64,000 bases of DNA, from NCBI RefSeq assembly GCF_004214795.1, contig NZ_CP035928.1, forward strand, positions 310,001 to 374,000. Direction: 5' to 3'. Positions within the stretch are counted from its first letter, which is position 1; every line of letters begins with the position of its first letter. Positions 56,247 to 63,749 of this stretch are shown here, one piece after another. The translations under genes and the position numbers were made by a program. The stretch is from Malaciobacter pacificus (GTDB lineage Bacteria > Campylobacterota > Campylobacteria > Campylobacterales > Arcobacteraceae). The notes below the pieces were generated by a model. It did no database searches, was not told the DNA's origin, and was given only the letters and a program-made list of their open reading frames with translations.

Positions 56247-57394
56247 TTCTTACACTCCATTTCAAATGGTGCAATACCTAAAGTATCTAAATCAGTAGTT
56301 GGATGTAAAAATCCTTCTTGTGGAGAAGTTGTAATTAAAGCTCTTGGTTGAACTAAACTAATTGGCATTCTTAGTTGACCATTATAATTTCTAAATGAAA
56401 TTTTTCTTCCCATATACGCTGCTAAATCAAATTTATCTGAGTGAATATAATCAAGATTTGTTTTTAAATCAGCAGTATTTGTCTTTGTGATTGCACCTAT
56501 GATAGATCTTATTGCCGTCCAGTTTGTATAATCTTTTGATTGCATCCATCTATTTGAAAATTTTTCAAATCTACTTTGCATTTGAGCTGCTCCCCAAGCT
56601 TCAATAACTTTATGCCATGCAGTTGGAGTTAATCCTTGCGTTCCAGCAATTGGTCTTGGAAGCCAAGTATTAAAATACATAAATTCACCAAAGTCACCGT
56701 AATGGTCAGCTAAAACAATTAAATCATAATCATTTGCTTGTGTAAATACTGGAAATTCACTATTAGCTTTTCTTCTAATATCGCTATTGTTATCCCAAAC
56801 TTTTTCTTTTACAATTTTAGCATTAAACTTTTTTACTGATCTTTTTATATCTTTTACAATCTCTTTATCTTTTTGATTTTCTCCACTAATTAAAAAGATA
56901 TCTTTAAAATCTCTTTTTACTAAAAATTGTACTAATCCATCATAAAGCATTGCATTAGAAGGTGCTGTATGAAAGAAATTTGGTAAACAGTAGTTTTGTC
57001 TTAAAGATGTTGTTGGACTACTTGCGTTAATCATTAAAGCTTTTTTAGAAAGAGGATTTTCTAATAACTCTTTTAATAGATCATCTTCAACATTTAATAC
57101 TATATAAGAGTTACCATTGTTTATAAACTCTTCAAAATTCTTTTTTAATTCTGCCTTATCGTAAGATATCTTTTCAATTAGATTAAAATGTTGTTTTAAA
57201 AATCTTGCACTTTTATTACTATCTTTTACTGCAATTTGAGCACCTTTTAATCCTAAGTCTTCGGGATCTTCAATTACATTTGAAAGTACAGGTGGTTTTT
57301 CGATTTTTTGTTCTAGATATAAAATATTTACTTCTAAATTGTTTGCATTTACCAATCCAAGTAAAAAAAGAAAAACAATAATAACTCTTCTCAT
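56243..57394 (-). CDS. PQQ-system ABC transporter binding protein (PedA1-like)
   Basis: The 383-residue exported protein has a signal peptide (1-17) and a two-lobed receptor fold similar to branched-chain amino acid binding proteins (INASSPTTSLRQNYCLPNFFHTAPSNAMLYDGL, WNPR-like C-terminus ending in ECKK). It matches the class of binding proteins found with PQQ-dependent dehydrogenases and their PedBC-type exporter (PedA1). In Pseudomonas putida that transporter supports growth with the lanthanide-dependent enzyme; here the genes are split. It is led by PQQ-island promoter 3. Confidence 0.8.
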   Translation of the reverse strand: MRRVIIVFLFLLGLVNANNLEVNILYLEQKIEKPPVLSNVIEDPEDLGLKGAQIAVKDSNKSARFLKQHFNLIEKISYDKAELKKNFEEFINNGNSYIVLNVEDDLLKELLENPLSKKALMINASSPTTSLRQNYCLPNFFHTAPSNAMLYDGLVQFLVKRDFKDIFLISGENQKDKEIVKDIKRSVKKFNAKIVKEKVWDNNSDIRRKANSEFPVFTQANDYDLIVLADHYGDFGEFMYFNTWLPRPIAGTQGLTPTAWHKVIEAWGAAQMQSRFEKFSNRWMQSKDYTNWTAIRSIIGAITKTNTADLKTNLDYIHSDKFDLAAYMGRKISFRNYNGQLRMPISLVQPRALITTSPQEGFLHPTTDLDTLGIAPFEMECKK

Positions 57395-57419
57395 ATTTAT
57401 TCCTTAATAATTTTAAATT

Positions 57420-57452
57420 ATTATACAAAAGTTATATAGCATAAATACAGCA
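57420..57452 (-). promoter_or_regulatory. PQQ-island promoter, site 3 (for the PedA1-like operon)
   Basis: On the minus strand TGCTGTATTTATGCTATA (57435-57452), 9 bases, TATAAT (57420-57425). The start codon at 57394 lies 26 bases after the -10. Confidence 0.78.
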
Positions 57453-57493
57453 TTAATTGAGTTAAATTTTTAAATAAATTAAGAATAAATTAA

Positions 57494-57526
57494 TGCTAAA
57501 TTAATGCTATACTCTTTAAGTACAAT
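57494..57526 (+). promoter_or_regulatory. PQQ-island promoter, site 4 (for the 57557 operon)
   Basis: TGCTAAATTAATGCTATA (57494-57511), 9 bases, TACAAT (57521-57526). The ATG follows 31 bases after the -10. Confidence 0.8.
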
Positions 57527-57556
57527 TTTGAAGTTTAATTTTAAAAAGGAAAGAAA

Positions 57557-57976
57557 ATGAAAAAAATCTTATTATTTGTAGCAGCGCTACTAGTTACATC
57601 TGAGTTTGCAATTGCAAAAAATTTAAAGGGTTTATTACATTCAAGAACAACATTAGAGCCAATCACTATTAGTGTAGGTAAAGAGCTTGCTGCTAAACCT
57701 TATAAACTTGAAGCTGGTAAATATTATAAATTAGTTTTAAAAAGTGATGGTTCTAGAGAAGTTCCAATTGTAGGTGCAGAGTTTTTTAGAAATATTTGGG
57801 TAAACCAGGTTTCTATTAATGATATTGAAGTTAGACCTTTAGGTTTAGATGGATTCGAGTTTGATGATGAAGGTGAGATAGAACTTACTTTTGTAACTAT
57901 TAAACCAGGTACTTATACATTAGGTTTACCATCAGCTAAAAGTGATAGAGAAAGAGCAATTTTTATTGTTGAATAA
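57557..57976 (+). CDS. Exported cupredoxin-like protein without clear copper ligands
   Basis: The 139-residue protein has a signal peptide ending near FAIA (residue 20) and a beta-rich body that ends PGTYTLGLPSAKSDRERAIFIVE, a shape like the last strands of cupredoxins. The usual Cys and His ligands are absent, so a copper site is unlikely. It is first of two genes led by PQQ-island promoter 4 and lies 18 bases before the beta-propeller gene. I do not recognise an exact family. Confidence 0.7.
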   Translation: MKKILLFVAALLVTSEFAIAKNLKGLLHSRTTLEPITISVGKELAAKPYKLEAGKYYKLVLKSDGSREVPIVGAEFFRNIWVNQVSINDIEVRPLGLDGFEFDDEGEIELTFVTIKPGTYTLGLPSAKSDRERAIFIVE

Positions 57977-57994
57977 ATTTTATAAAGGGTATTA

Positions 57995-58960
57995 ATGATG
58001 AAGAAATTAATTCTAACATCAATTTTAACTGCATCTATTCTAAGTGCAGATACAGTATTTGTATCAAATGAAAAAGATAACACTATAACAGTAATTGATT
58101 CAAAAACAGAAAAAGTTATAAATACTTATGAAGTAGGTCAGCGACCTAGAGGTATTTTGTTAAGTAATGATTATTCAAAACTATATATTTGTGCAAGTGA
58201 TGATGATACAGTTCAAGCTATGGATACAAAAACTGGAAAGATTTTATATAATCTTCCTTCAGGTGAAGATCCAGAACAGTTTGCATTACATCCAAATGGA
58301 AAAGAGCTTTACATTTCAAATGAAGATGATGGTATCGTAACAATTGTTGATGTTCCAAATAAAACTGTAATTTCACAAGTTGAAGTAGGTTTAGAGCCTG
58401 AAGGAATGGCTGTTAGTCCAGATGGAAGTGTAGCTATTAATACATCTGAAACTTCAAACTTTTTACACTGGATTGATACAAATACAAAAGAGATAATCCA
58501 TAATACTTTAGTTGATGCAAGACCAAGACATATTGAATTTACTAAAAGTGGGGATAAAATTTGGGCATCAAGTGAAATTGGTGGAACTGTGATGGTTGTT
58601 GATACTAAAACGAAAGAAGAGATTGCTAAATTTGGTTTTAAAATTCCTGGTATTTTTAAAGACTTAATTCAACCAGTTGGTATTAAATTAACTGATGATG
58701 GGAAATATGCTTTTGTTGCACTAGGTCCAGCAAATCATGTTGCAGTAGTTGATGCAAAAACATATAAAGTTATAAAATATTTATTAGTTGGGAAAAGAGT
58801 TTGGCAATTAGATTTTGCAAATAATCAGAAAAAACTATACACTACAAATGGTGTAAGTGGTGATGTTTCAATTATTGATGTGGAATCTTTAAAGGTAGAA
58901 AAGACAATAAAAGTTGGAAGATATCCTTGGGGATTAGCAGTAATTCCAAGCGATAAATAA
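57995..58960 (+). CDS. YVTN-type beta-propeller protein of the PQQ system (PedA2-like)
   Basis: The 321-residue exported protein (signal peptide 1-18) consists of about seven YVTN-like repeats, for example VFVSNEKDNTITVIDSKTEKV and LYISNEDDGIVTIVDVPNKTV. This is the beta-propeller found with PQQ-dependent alcohol dehydrogenases and their ABC transporter, named PedA2 in Pseudomonas putida. Its exact role is unknown, possibly docking in the periplasm. It is the second gene of its operon and has its own terminator. Confidence 0.86.
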   Translation: MMKKLILTSILTASILSADTVFVSNEKDNTITVIDSKTEKVINTYEVGQRPRGILLSNDYSKLYICASDDDTVQAMDTKTGKILYNLPSGEDPEQFALHPNGKELYISNEDDGIVTIVDVPNKTVISQVEVGLEPEGMAVSPDGSVAINTSETSNFLHWIDTNTKEIIHNTLVDARPRHIEFTKSGDKIWASSEIGGTVMVVDTKTKEEIAKFGFKIPGIFKDLIQPVGIKLTDDGKYAFVALGPANHVAVVDAKTYKVIKYLLVGKRVWQLDFANNQKKLYTTNGVSGDVSIIDVESLKVEKTIKVGRYPWGLAVIPSDK

Positions 58961-59016
58961 TAATAACAAATTGGGAATGTTGATACTTTAATCAATATAA
59001 ATTAAATAATCTATAA

Positions 59017-59047
59017 ATAGCTTGGATACTTTCTCCTTCCAAGCTAT
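59017..59047 (+). terminator. Terminator after the beta-propeller gene
   Basis: ATAGCTTGGA and TCCAAGCTAT (10-bp stem, 11-base loop) lie about 57 bases after the stop, followed by T-rich sequence. Confidence 0.65.
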
Positions 59048-59165
59048 AATTTCTTTAAAAAATCTAAAAATAAAACTCAATATTTAATTTTCAATTAAAA
59101 TCAAAATATATATTTTATAATAAAATTCATATTAATTATATATAAATTTACAAATTTGAAACTTT

Positions 59166-59198
59166 TGCTAAACTCAAGCTATAGTATAGATATATAAT
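59166..59198 (+). promoter_or_regulatory. PQQ-island promoter, site 5 (for the PQQ dehydrogenase)
   Basis: TGCTAAACTCAAGCTATA (59166-59183), 9 bases, TATAAT (59193-59198). The leader to the ATG is about 65 bases, longer than for the other sites. The rest of the 308-base gap (58961-59267) holds only the terminator and AT-rich sequence. Confidence 0.8.
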
Positions 59199-59267
59199 TA
59201 CATAATTGTTTTAAAATAATTACATATAAATGTATTAATTTAAAATAAATTTTTTTAAGGAGAGACG

Positions 59268-61154
59268 ATGAAAAACAATATGTTACAAAAAGCAGCTATT
59301 GTAACTTTTATTGGTTTATTAGGACTTCAATCAAGTATTGCAAGTACTGATACAAAAAAAGTATCGTGGGAAGATATACTTAATGACAAAAATACAACAG
59401 AAGATGTATTAATGTATGGTATGGGACCAGAAGCAACTAGATATTCTAAATTAGATCAAGTTAATACTAAAACTGTAAAAGATTTAGTACCGGTTTGGAG
59501 TTACTCATTTGGTGGAGAGAAACAAAGAGGACAAGAATCACAAGCATTAGTTCATGATGGGAAAATTTATGTTACAGGATCATATTCAAGAATATTTGCA
59601 TTAGATTCTAAAACTGGTAAAAAAATTTGGTCTTATGAACACAGATTACCAGCAGATATTAAACCTTGTTGTGACGTAATCAATAGAGGTGCAGCTATTT
59701 TTGGGGATAAAGTATTCTTTGGTACTTTAGATGCAGGTATTGTTGCTTTAAATAAAGATACTGGAAAAGTAATTTGGAAAAAAAGATTTGGTTATGAAGA
59801 TAGACCAAATAAAGGTTACCAAGACGGTTATACAATGACTGGTGCACCAACTATTGTAAAAGATAAAAAAACTGGTAAAGTAATGTTAATTCACGGTTCA
59901 TCAGGAGATGAATTTGGTGTAATTGGTAAATTATTTGCACTTGATCCTGATACAGGAAAAGAGATTTGGATGAGACCAATGGTTGAAGGTCACTACGGAA
60001 GATTAGATGGTAAGAAATCTACTCCAACAGGTGATCCAAAAGCTCCAACATGGCCAGATGACAAAAATAACCCAACTGGTAAAAAAACTGCGTGGAGCCA
60101 CGGTGGTGGTGCACCATGGCAAAGTGCTAGTTATGATTATGAAACAAACTCAATTATAATTGGAACTGGTAACCCAGCACCATGGAATACTTGGGAAAGA
60201 ACTGCTGATGGTGGAGATCCAAGAGATTGGGATAGTTTATATACTTCAGGTCAAATTGCAGTTGACCCTACAACTGGTGATATTAAATGGTTCTACCAAC
60301 ATACACCAAATGATGCATGGGATTTCTCAGGAAATAATGAGTTAGTATTATTTGATTATGTAGAAAATGGTAAAACAATTAAAGCAACAGGTCATGCAGA
60401 TAGAAATGGATTCTTCTATGTAATTAATAGAGAAGCTATGCCTAAAGCTGAAAAACAAAGAGAAGATCAAGCTAGAAGATTTATTAAAGCGTTCCCTTTT
60501 GTTGATAAAATCACATGGGCAAGTCATATTGATCCAAAAACAGGTAGACCTGTTGTAGATCCAAAGCAATACCCACCATTACCAAAAGAAGGTGAGACAA
60601 GAGGTGAAGCTATTCAAGTTGCTCCACCATTTTTAGGGGGTAAAAACTGGAATCCAATGGCATATAATGAAGATACAAAATTATTCTATTTAGGTGCGAA
60701 TCACTGGGAAGAAGATTATTGGACTCAACCTGTTAAATATAAAAAAGGTGCAGCATATTTAGGTCAAGGGTTTAGAATTAAAAGAACTTTTGATGATCAC
60801 GTTGGTATTTTAAGAGCAGTGGATCCAGTAAAAGGTGAGATTGTATGGTCTCATAAAGAGAAATTACCATTATGGGCTGGTGTATTAACTACAAAAGGTG
60901 GTTTAGTATTTACAGGTACTGGTGAAGGTTATGTAAAAGCATTTGATGCAAAAACTGGTGAAGAGTTATGGAAATTCCAAACAGGTTCTGGAATTATTTC
61001 TTGTCCAATTACTTGGGAAGAAAATGGTGAACAATATATTGGTTTAGCTAGTGGATACGGTGGTGCTGTACCTTTATGGGGTGGAGACATGGCTGATTTA
61101 ACTAAACCTGTTTCTCAAGGTGGATCTTTCTGGGTATTTAAACTTAAAAAATAA
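59268..61154 (+). CDS. PQQ-dependent alcohol dehydrogenase (ExaA/PedE type)
   Basis: The 628-residue enzyme is an eight-bladed quinoprotein alcohol dehydrogenase with a signal peptide (1-25). The vicinal disulfide is C134-C135 in KPCCD; metal ligands expected by family are E215 (GDEFGV), N302 (GNPAPW) and the catalytic D352 in WDFSGNNE. The residue two after the catalytic Asp is S354, as in the calcium-dependent PedE/ExaA class, not the Asp of lanthanide enzymes. It probably oxidises ethanol or other short alcohols in the periplasm and passes electrons to the PedF-like cytochrome. AAGGAGAG precedes the ATG. Confidence 0.93.
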   Translation: MKNNMLQKAAIVTFIGLLGLQSSIASTDTKKVSWEDILNDKNTTEDVLMYGMGPEATRYSKLDQVNTKTVKDLVPVWSYSFGGEKQRGQESQALVHDGKIYVTGSYSRIFALDSKTGKKIWSYEHRLPADIKPCCDVINRGAAIFGDKVFFGTLDAGIVALNKDTGKVIWKKRFGYEDRPNKGYQDGYTMTGAPTIVKDKKTGKVMLIHGSSGDEFGVIGKLFALDPDTGKEIWMRPMVEGHYGRLDGKKSTPTGDPKAPTWPDDKNNPTGKKTAWSHGGGAPWQSASYDYETNSIIIGTGNPAPWNTWERTADGGDPRDWDSLYTSGQIAVDPTTGDIKWFYQHTPNDAWDFSGNNELVLFDYVENGKTIKATGHADRNGFFYVINREAMPKAEKQREDQARRFIKAFPFVDKITWASHIDPKTGRPVVDPKQYPPLPKEGETRGEAIQVAPPFLGGKNWNPMAYNEDTKLFYLGANHWEEDYWTQPVKYKKGAAYLGQGFRIKRTFDDHVGILRAVDPVKGEIVWSHKEKLPLWAGVLTTKGGLVFTGTGEGYVKAFDAKTGEELWKFQTGSGIISCPITWEENGEQYIGLASGYGGAVPLWGGDMADLTKPVSQGGSFWVFKLKK

Positions 61155-61227
61155 TTTTTTACGCAAATTGGGAATTAAAGTATATAAAATTATTAGTATA
61201 TGAGTTAATAACACTTAAAGGTATATA

Positions 61228-61923
61228 ATGAGAAATTTGATAATCATACTAGTTGCTTTTGTTGGCTTTCTTTATGGATATGAAGATGATATAAAAGTAA
61301 TTAATGGATGTAAACTAGTGCCAAATACACAATGTAAAAAAGTTGATTTAAGTAATCAAAATCTTTCAGGCTTAGATTTAAAAGGATCTAACTTTGAAGG
61401 TGCAAATTTTGAAGGCTCTATTCTTGATGGAACGGATTTAACTAAGGCTATACTTAAAAATTCGAACTTTAAAAATGCAAAATTAAGGCATGCAATTTTA
61501 AAGCAATCAGATATAAGTAATTCAAATTTTGTGAATGCAAATTTAGCAAGAGCAGATTTAAGACATGCAAATATGAAGGTCGCACAAGCATCAAATGCAA
61601 ATTTTGATGGAGTAAATGCATGGGCTTTATTTGCTCAAGGAAGTAATTTTGACAACTCTTCATTTCATGGTGCTAATTTTCAATTTGCAAGAATGAGTGG
61701 TTCTAGTATGCGAAATTGTAATTTACAAGCTATAAGTTTAGAAGCAGCATGGATGACTAGGGTAAATTTTGAAAATTCAAACTTTACTAATGCTTATTTA
61801 CAAGAGACTAAATTAGGTAATTCATCTTTACTAAAAGCAATTTTTACTGGAACTAGAATTCATTATGCAAATTTAAGTGGAGTTCTTATGGATGATTGTA
61901 TAGATTGTCCCACAAATTGGTAA
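61228..61923 (+). CDS. Exported pentapeptide-repeat protein
   Basis: The 231-residue protein has a signal peptide (1-17), two cysteines (C31 and C39) in a short N-terminal segment, then about 30 pentapeptide units of the A(N/D)LXX type (LDLKGSNFEGANFEGSILDG, and on to the end), and a final DDCIDCPTNW tail. Such proteins form a right-handed quadrilateral beta-helix. Similar genes lie beside PQQ dehydrogenase genes in other bacteria but have no established role. No PQQ box precedes it, so it is probably read through from the dehydrogenase gene. Confidence 0.85.
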   Translation: MRNLIIILVAFVGFLYGYEDDIKVINGCKLVPNTQCKKVDLSNQNLSGLDLKGSNFEGANFEGSILDGTDLTKAILKNSNFKNAKLRHAILKQSDISNSNFVNANLARADLRHANMKVAQASNANFDGVNAWALFAQGSNFDNSSFHGANFQFARMSGSSMRNCNLQAISLEAAWMTRVNFENSNFTNAYLQETKLGNSSLLKAIFTGTRIHYANLSGVLMDDCIDCPTNW

Positions 61924-61946
61924 ATCTTATAAAGGAGGTAAATGAC

Positions 61947-62021
61947 ATGAAATGGGAAACACCTATGTTTATAGATAATAGATTTGGTTTTGAAGTTACA
62001 ATGTATATTTGTAATGAATAA
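61947..62021 (+). CDS. pqqA: PQQ precursor peptide PqqA
   Basis: A 24-codon frame with a very strong AAAGGAGG site encodes a peptide with the PqqA pattern: MKWETPMFIDNRF, then GFEVTMYICNE. E16 and Y20 are the two residues that PqqE links to build the PQQ core, and their spacing (E-x3-Y) is exact; FIDxRxGxEVTxYIxN matches the family consensus closely. It lies 23 bases after the pentapeptide-repeat gene and is followed by a stable hairpin. No pqqB, C, D or E is in the window; they may lie to the right or elsewhere. Confidence 0.93.
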   Translation: MKWETPMFIDNRFGFEVTMYICNE

Positions 62022-62052
62022 TAAAAAATAACTGGTCTCCTTTAGTTTTTAG

Positions 62053-62085
62053 GATATATAACTTGAGTTTTTCAAGTTATATATC
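62053..62085 (+). terminator. Strong hairpin after pqqA
   Basis: GATATATAACTTGA and TCAAGTTATATATC form a perfect 14-bp stem with a 5-base loop, followed by a T-containing stretch. It separates pqqA from the PedB-like gene and would allow pqqA to be made in large excess. Confidence 0.8.
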
Positions 62086-62099
62086 TCTTACAATTAATA

Positions 62100-62132
62100 T
62101 GCTAAATTAATGCTACAAACATTTCATATAAT
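62100..62132 (+). promoter_or_regulatory. PQQ-island promoter, site 6 (for the PedBC-like genes)
   Basis: TGCTAAATTAATGCTACA (62100-62117), 9 bases, TATAAT (62127-62132). The ATG at 62163 lies 30 bases after the -10. It follows the pqqA hairpin directly. Confidence 0.8.
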
Positions 62133-62162
62133 TAATATAAATTCAAAAAATATGTGGTAAAC

Positions 62163-62885
62163 ATGAGTAAAAATATATTAGAACTAAAAGACGTTGAGTT
62201 TTCTTATGGTAGTAAAAAAGTATTAAACAATATATCTTTTAACATAAAAGAAGGAAGTTTCTCTGTTCTTCTTGGATTAAACGGTGCAGGTAAATCTACA
62301 GTTTTCTCTTTAATAACAAGACTTTTAAAATTGCAAGTAGGAAAAATTAATATAAATCAATATCCAATTAACGAATATTCAAAAGCTTTAAAAGATATTG
62401 GAATAGTATTTCAAGAGCCAACTTTAGATTTAGACTTAACAGTTAAACAAAATTTATATTATTATGGTTCATTAAAGGGCCTAAATTTCAAACAAACACT
62501 TGAATCTATTGGTGATGAGATTGTAAGACTTGAACTTCAAGATTCTCTTGATACTCCAGCTAGAAGATTAAATGGAGGACATAGAAGAAGAGTTGAAATT
62601 TTAAGAGCACTTATAAATAGACCTAAGCTTTTATTACTAGATGAACCAACTGTTGGTTTAGACTTAAAAAGTAGATTTGATATATTAGAGTATGTAAGAG
62701 ATTTAGTAAAAAGAGAAAATCTTTCAGTACTTTGGATTACACATCTATTTGATGAGGTTAATGAAGAAGACGATATTTCATTTATAAAAACTGGTCAAAT
62801 TGTTGAAGCTGGTATTGTAAAAGATATTGTAGCAAAATATGAAAAAGAAAATTTAGTTGAAACATTCAACCATTTAGTAAGGTAA
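62163..62885 (+). CDS. PQQ-system ABC transporter ATP-binding protein (PedB-like)
   Basis: The ATPase of 240 residues has Walker A GLNGAGKST near 38-46, Q-loop VFQEPTLD, a variant signature LNGGHRRR, Walker B LLLLDEPTVGLD and switch WITHLFDE. With the ABC-2 type permease that follows (3 bases apart), it forms an exporter of the type found with PQQ dehydrogenases. I start at the ATG at 62163, since the GTG at 62154 has no better site. Substrate unknown; a toxic oxidation product or a metal chelate have been suggested for relatives. Confidence 0.87.
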   Translation: MSKNILELKDVEFSYGSKKVLNNISFNIKEGSFSVLLGLNGAGKSTVFSLITRLLKLQVGKININQYPINEYSKALKDIGIVFQEPTLDLDLTVKQNLYYYGSLKGLNFKQTLESIGDEIVRLELQDSLDTPARRLNGGHRRRVEILRALINRPKLLLLDEPTVGLDLKSRFDILEYVRDLVKRENLSVLWITHLFDEVNEEDDISFIKTGQIVEAGIVKDIVAKYEKENLVETFNHLVR

Positions 62886-62888
62886 AAA

Positions 62889-63671
62889 ATGAATATTTAT
62901 TTTAATTGTATGAAGGGTATTGTTTATAAAGAATTAATTAGATTTATAAAACAGAAAAGTAGATTTTTTTCAGCATTAGTAAGACCTCTTTTATGGTTAT
63001 TTATTTTTTCTGTTGGATTTAAAACAGCATTAGGTTTAGCTATAACACCTCCATATGAAACATATATAACTTATGAAACATATATTGTTCCAGGACTTGT
63101 TGGAATGGTTTTACTTTTTAATGGTATGCAAAGTTCATTGACTATGATTTTTGATAGAGAAATGGGAAGTATGAAAATTCTTTTATCATCTTATATAAAT
63201 AGAAACTACTTATTATTTTGTAAAATGTTTGCTACATCAATTGTTTCTACTATTCAAGCAATTACGTTTTTATTAATTGCAAAATGGTATGGAGTTGATA
63301 TTAGTTTTCTAGCAATAGTTATTACAATTCCTGTAATTATTATATCTTCTATAATTCTAAATGCTTTTGCACTATTTTTATCCTCTGTAATCAAACAGTT
63401 AGAGAACTTTGCAACAGTGATGAATTTTGTTATTTTCCCAATGTTCTTTTTAAGTTCAGCGCTTTATCCTTTATGGAAAATAAAAGATTCTTCAATTTTA
63501 TTATTTGAAATATCATCATATAACCCATTTACTTATATAGTTGAAGCCATAAGGTTCAGTTTATATCTAAAATTTGATATTCAGGTTTTTTTAATATTAG
63601 GAATTTCTCTTGTTATTACCCTTATAATGGCATTTGTAGGATTTAAATCTAAAAAAGTTAATCATGGCTAA
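62889..63671 (+). CDS. PQQ-system ABC-2 type permease (PedC-like)
   Basis: The 260-residue permease has six membrane helices, typical for ABC-2 exporters, with GLVGMVLLFNGMQSSLTMIFDREMGSMK in the first loop. It pairs with the adjacent ATPase. Its last codons overlap PQQ-island promoter 7 for the second dehydrogenase. Confidence 0.86.
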   Translation: MNIYFNCMKGIVYKELIRFIKQKSRFFSALVRPLLWLFIFSVGFKTALGLAITPPYETYITYETYIVPGLVGMVLLFNGMQSSLTMIFDREMGSMKILLSSYINRNYLLFCKMFATSIVSTIQAITFLLIAKWYGVDISFLAIVITIPVIIISSIILNAFALFLSSVIKQLENFATVMNFVIFPMFFLSSALYPLWKIKDSSILLFEISSYNPFTYIVEAIRFSLYLKFDIQVFLILGISLVITLIMAFVGFKSKKVNHG

Positions 63672-63698
63672 ATTTACGCTATATTTCTCATGTATACT
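63666..63698 (+). promoter_or_regulatory. PQQ-island promoter, site 7 (for the second PQQ dehydrogenase)
   Basis: GGCTAAATTTACGCTATA (63666-63683), 9 bases, TATACT (63693-63698). The site overlaps the stop codon of the permease gene. The ATG lies 52 bases after the -10. Confidence 0.78.
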
Positions 63699-63707
63699 TT
63701 TGCTTAG

Positions 63708-63724
63708 ACAAATTCCCAATTTGT
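63708..63724. repeat. Palindrome in the leader of the second dehydrogenase
   Basis: ACAAATT-CCC-AATTTGT forms a 7-bp dyad just after the predicted transcription start. The related sequence CAAATTGGGAAT occurs again at 58967-58978 and 61164-61175, both just after gene ends in the island. Confidence 0.5.
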
Positions 63725-63749
63725 TATCAAAATTTTTAAGGAGAGACTT

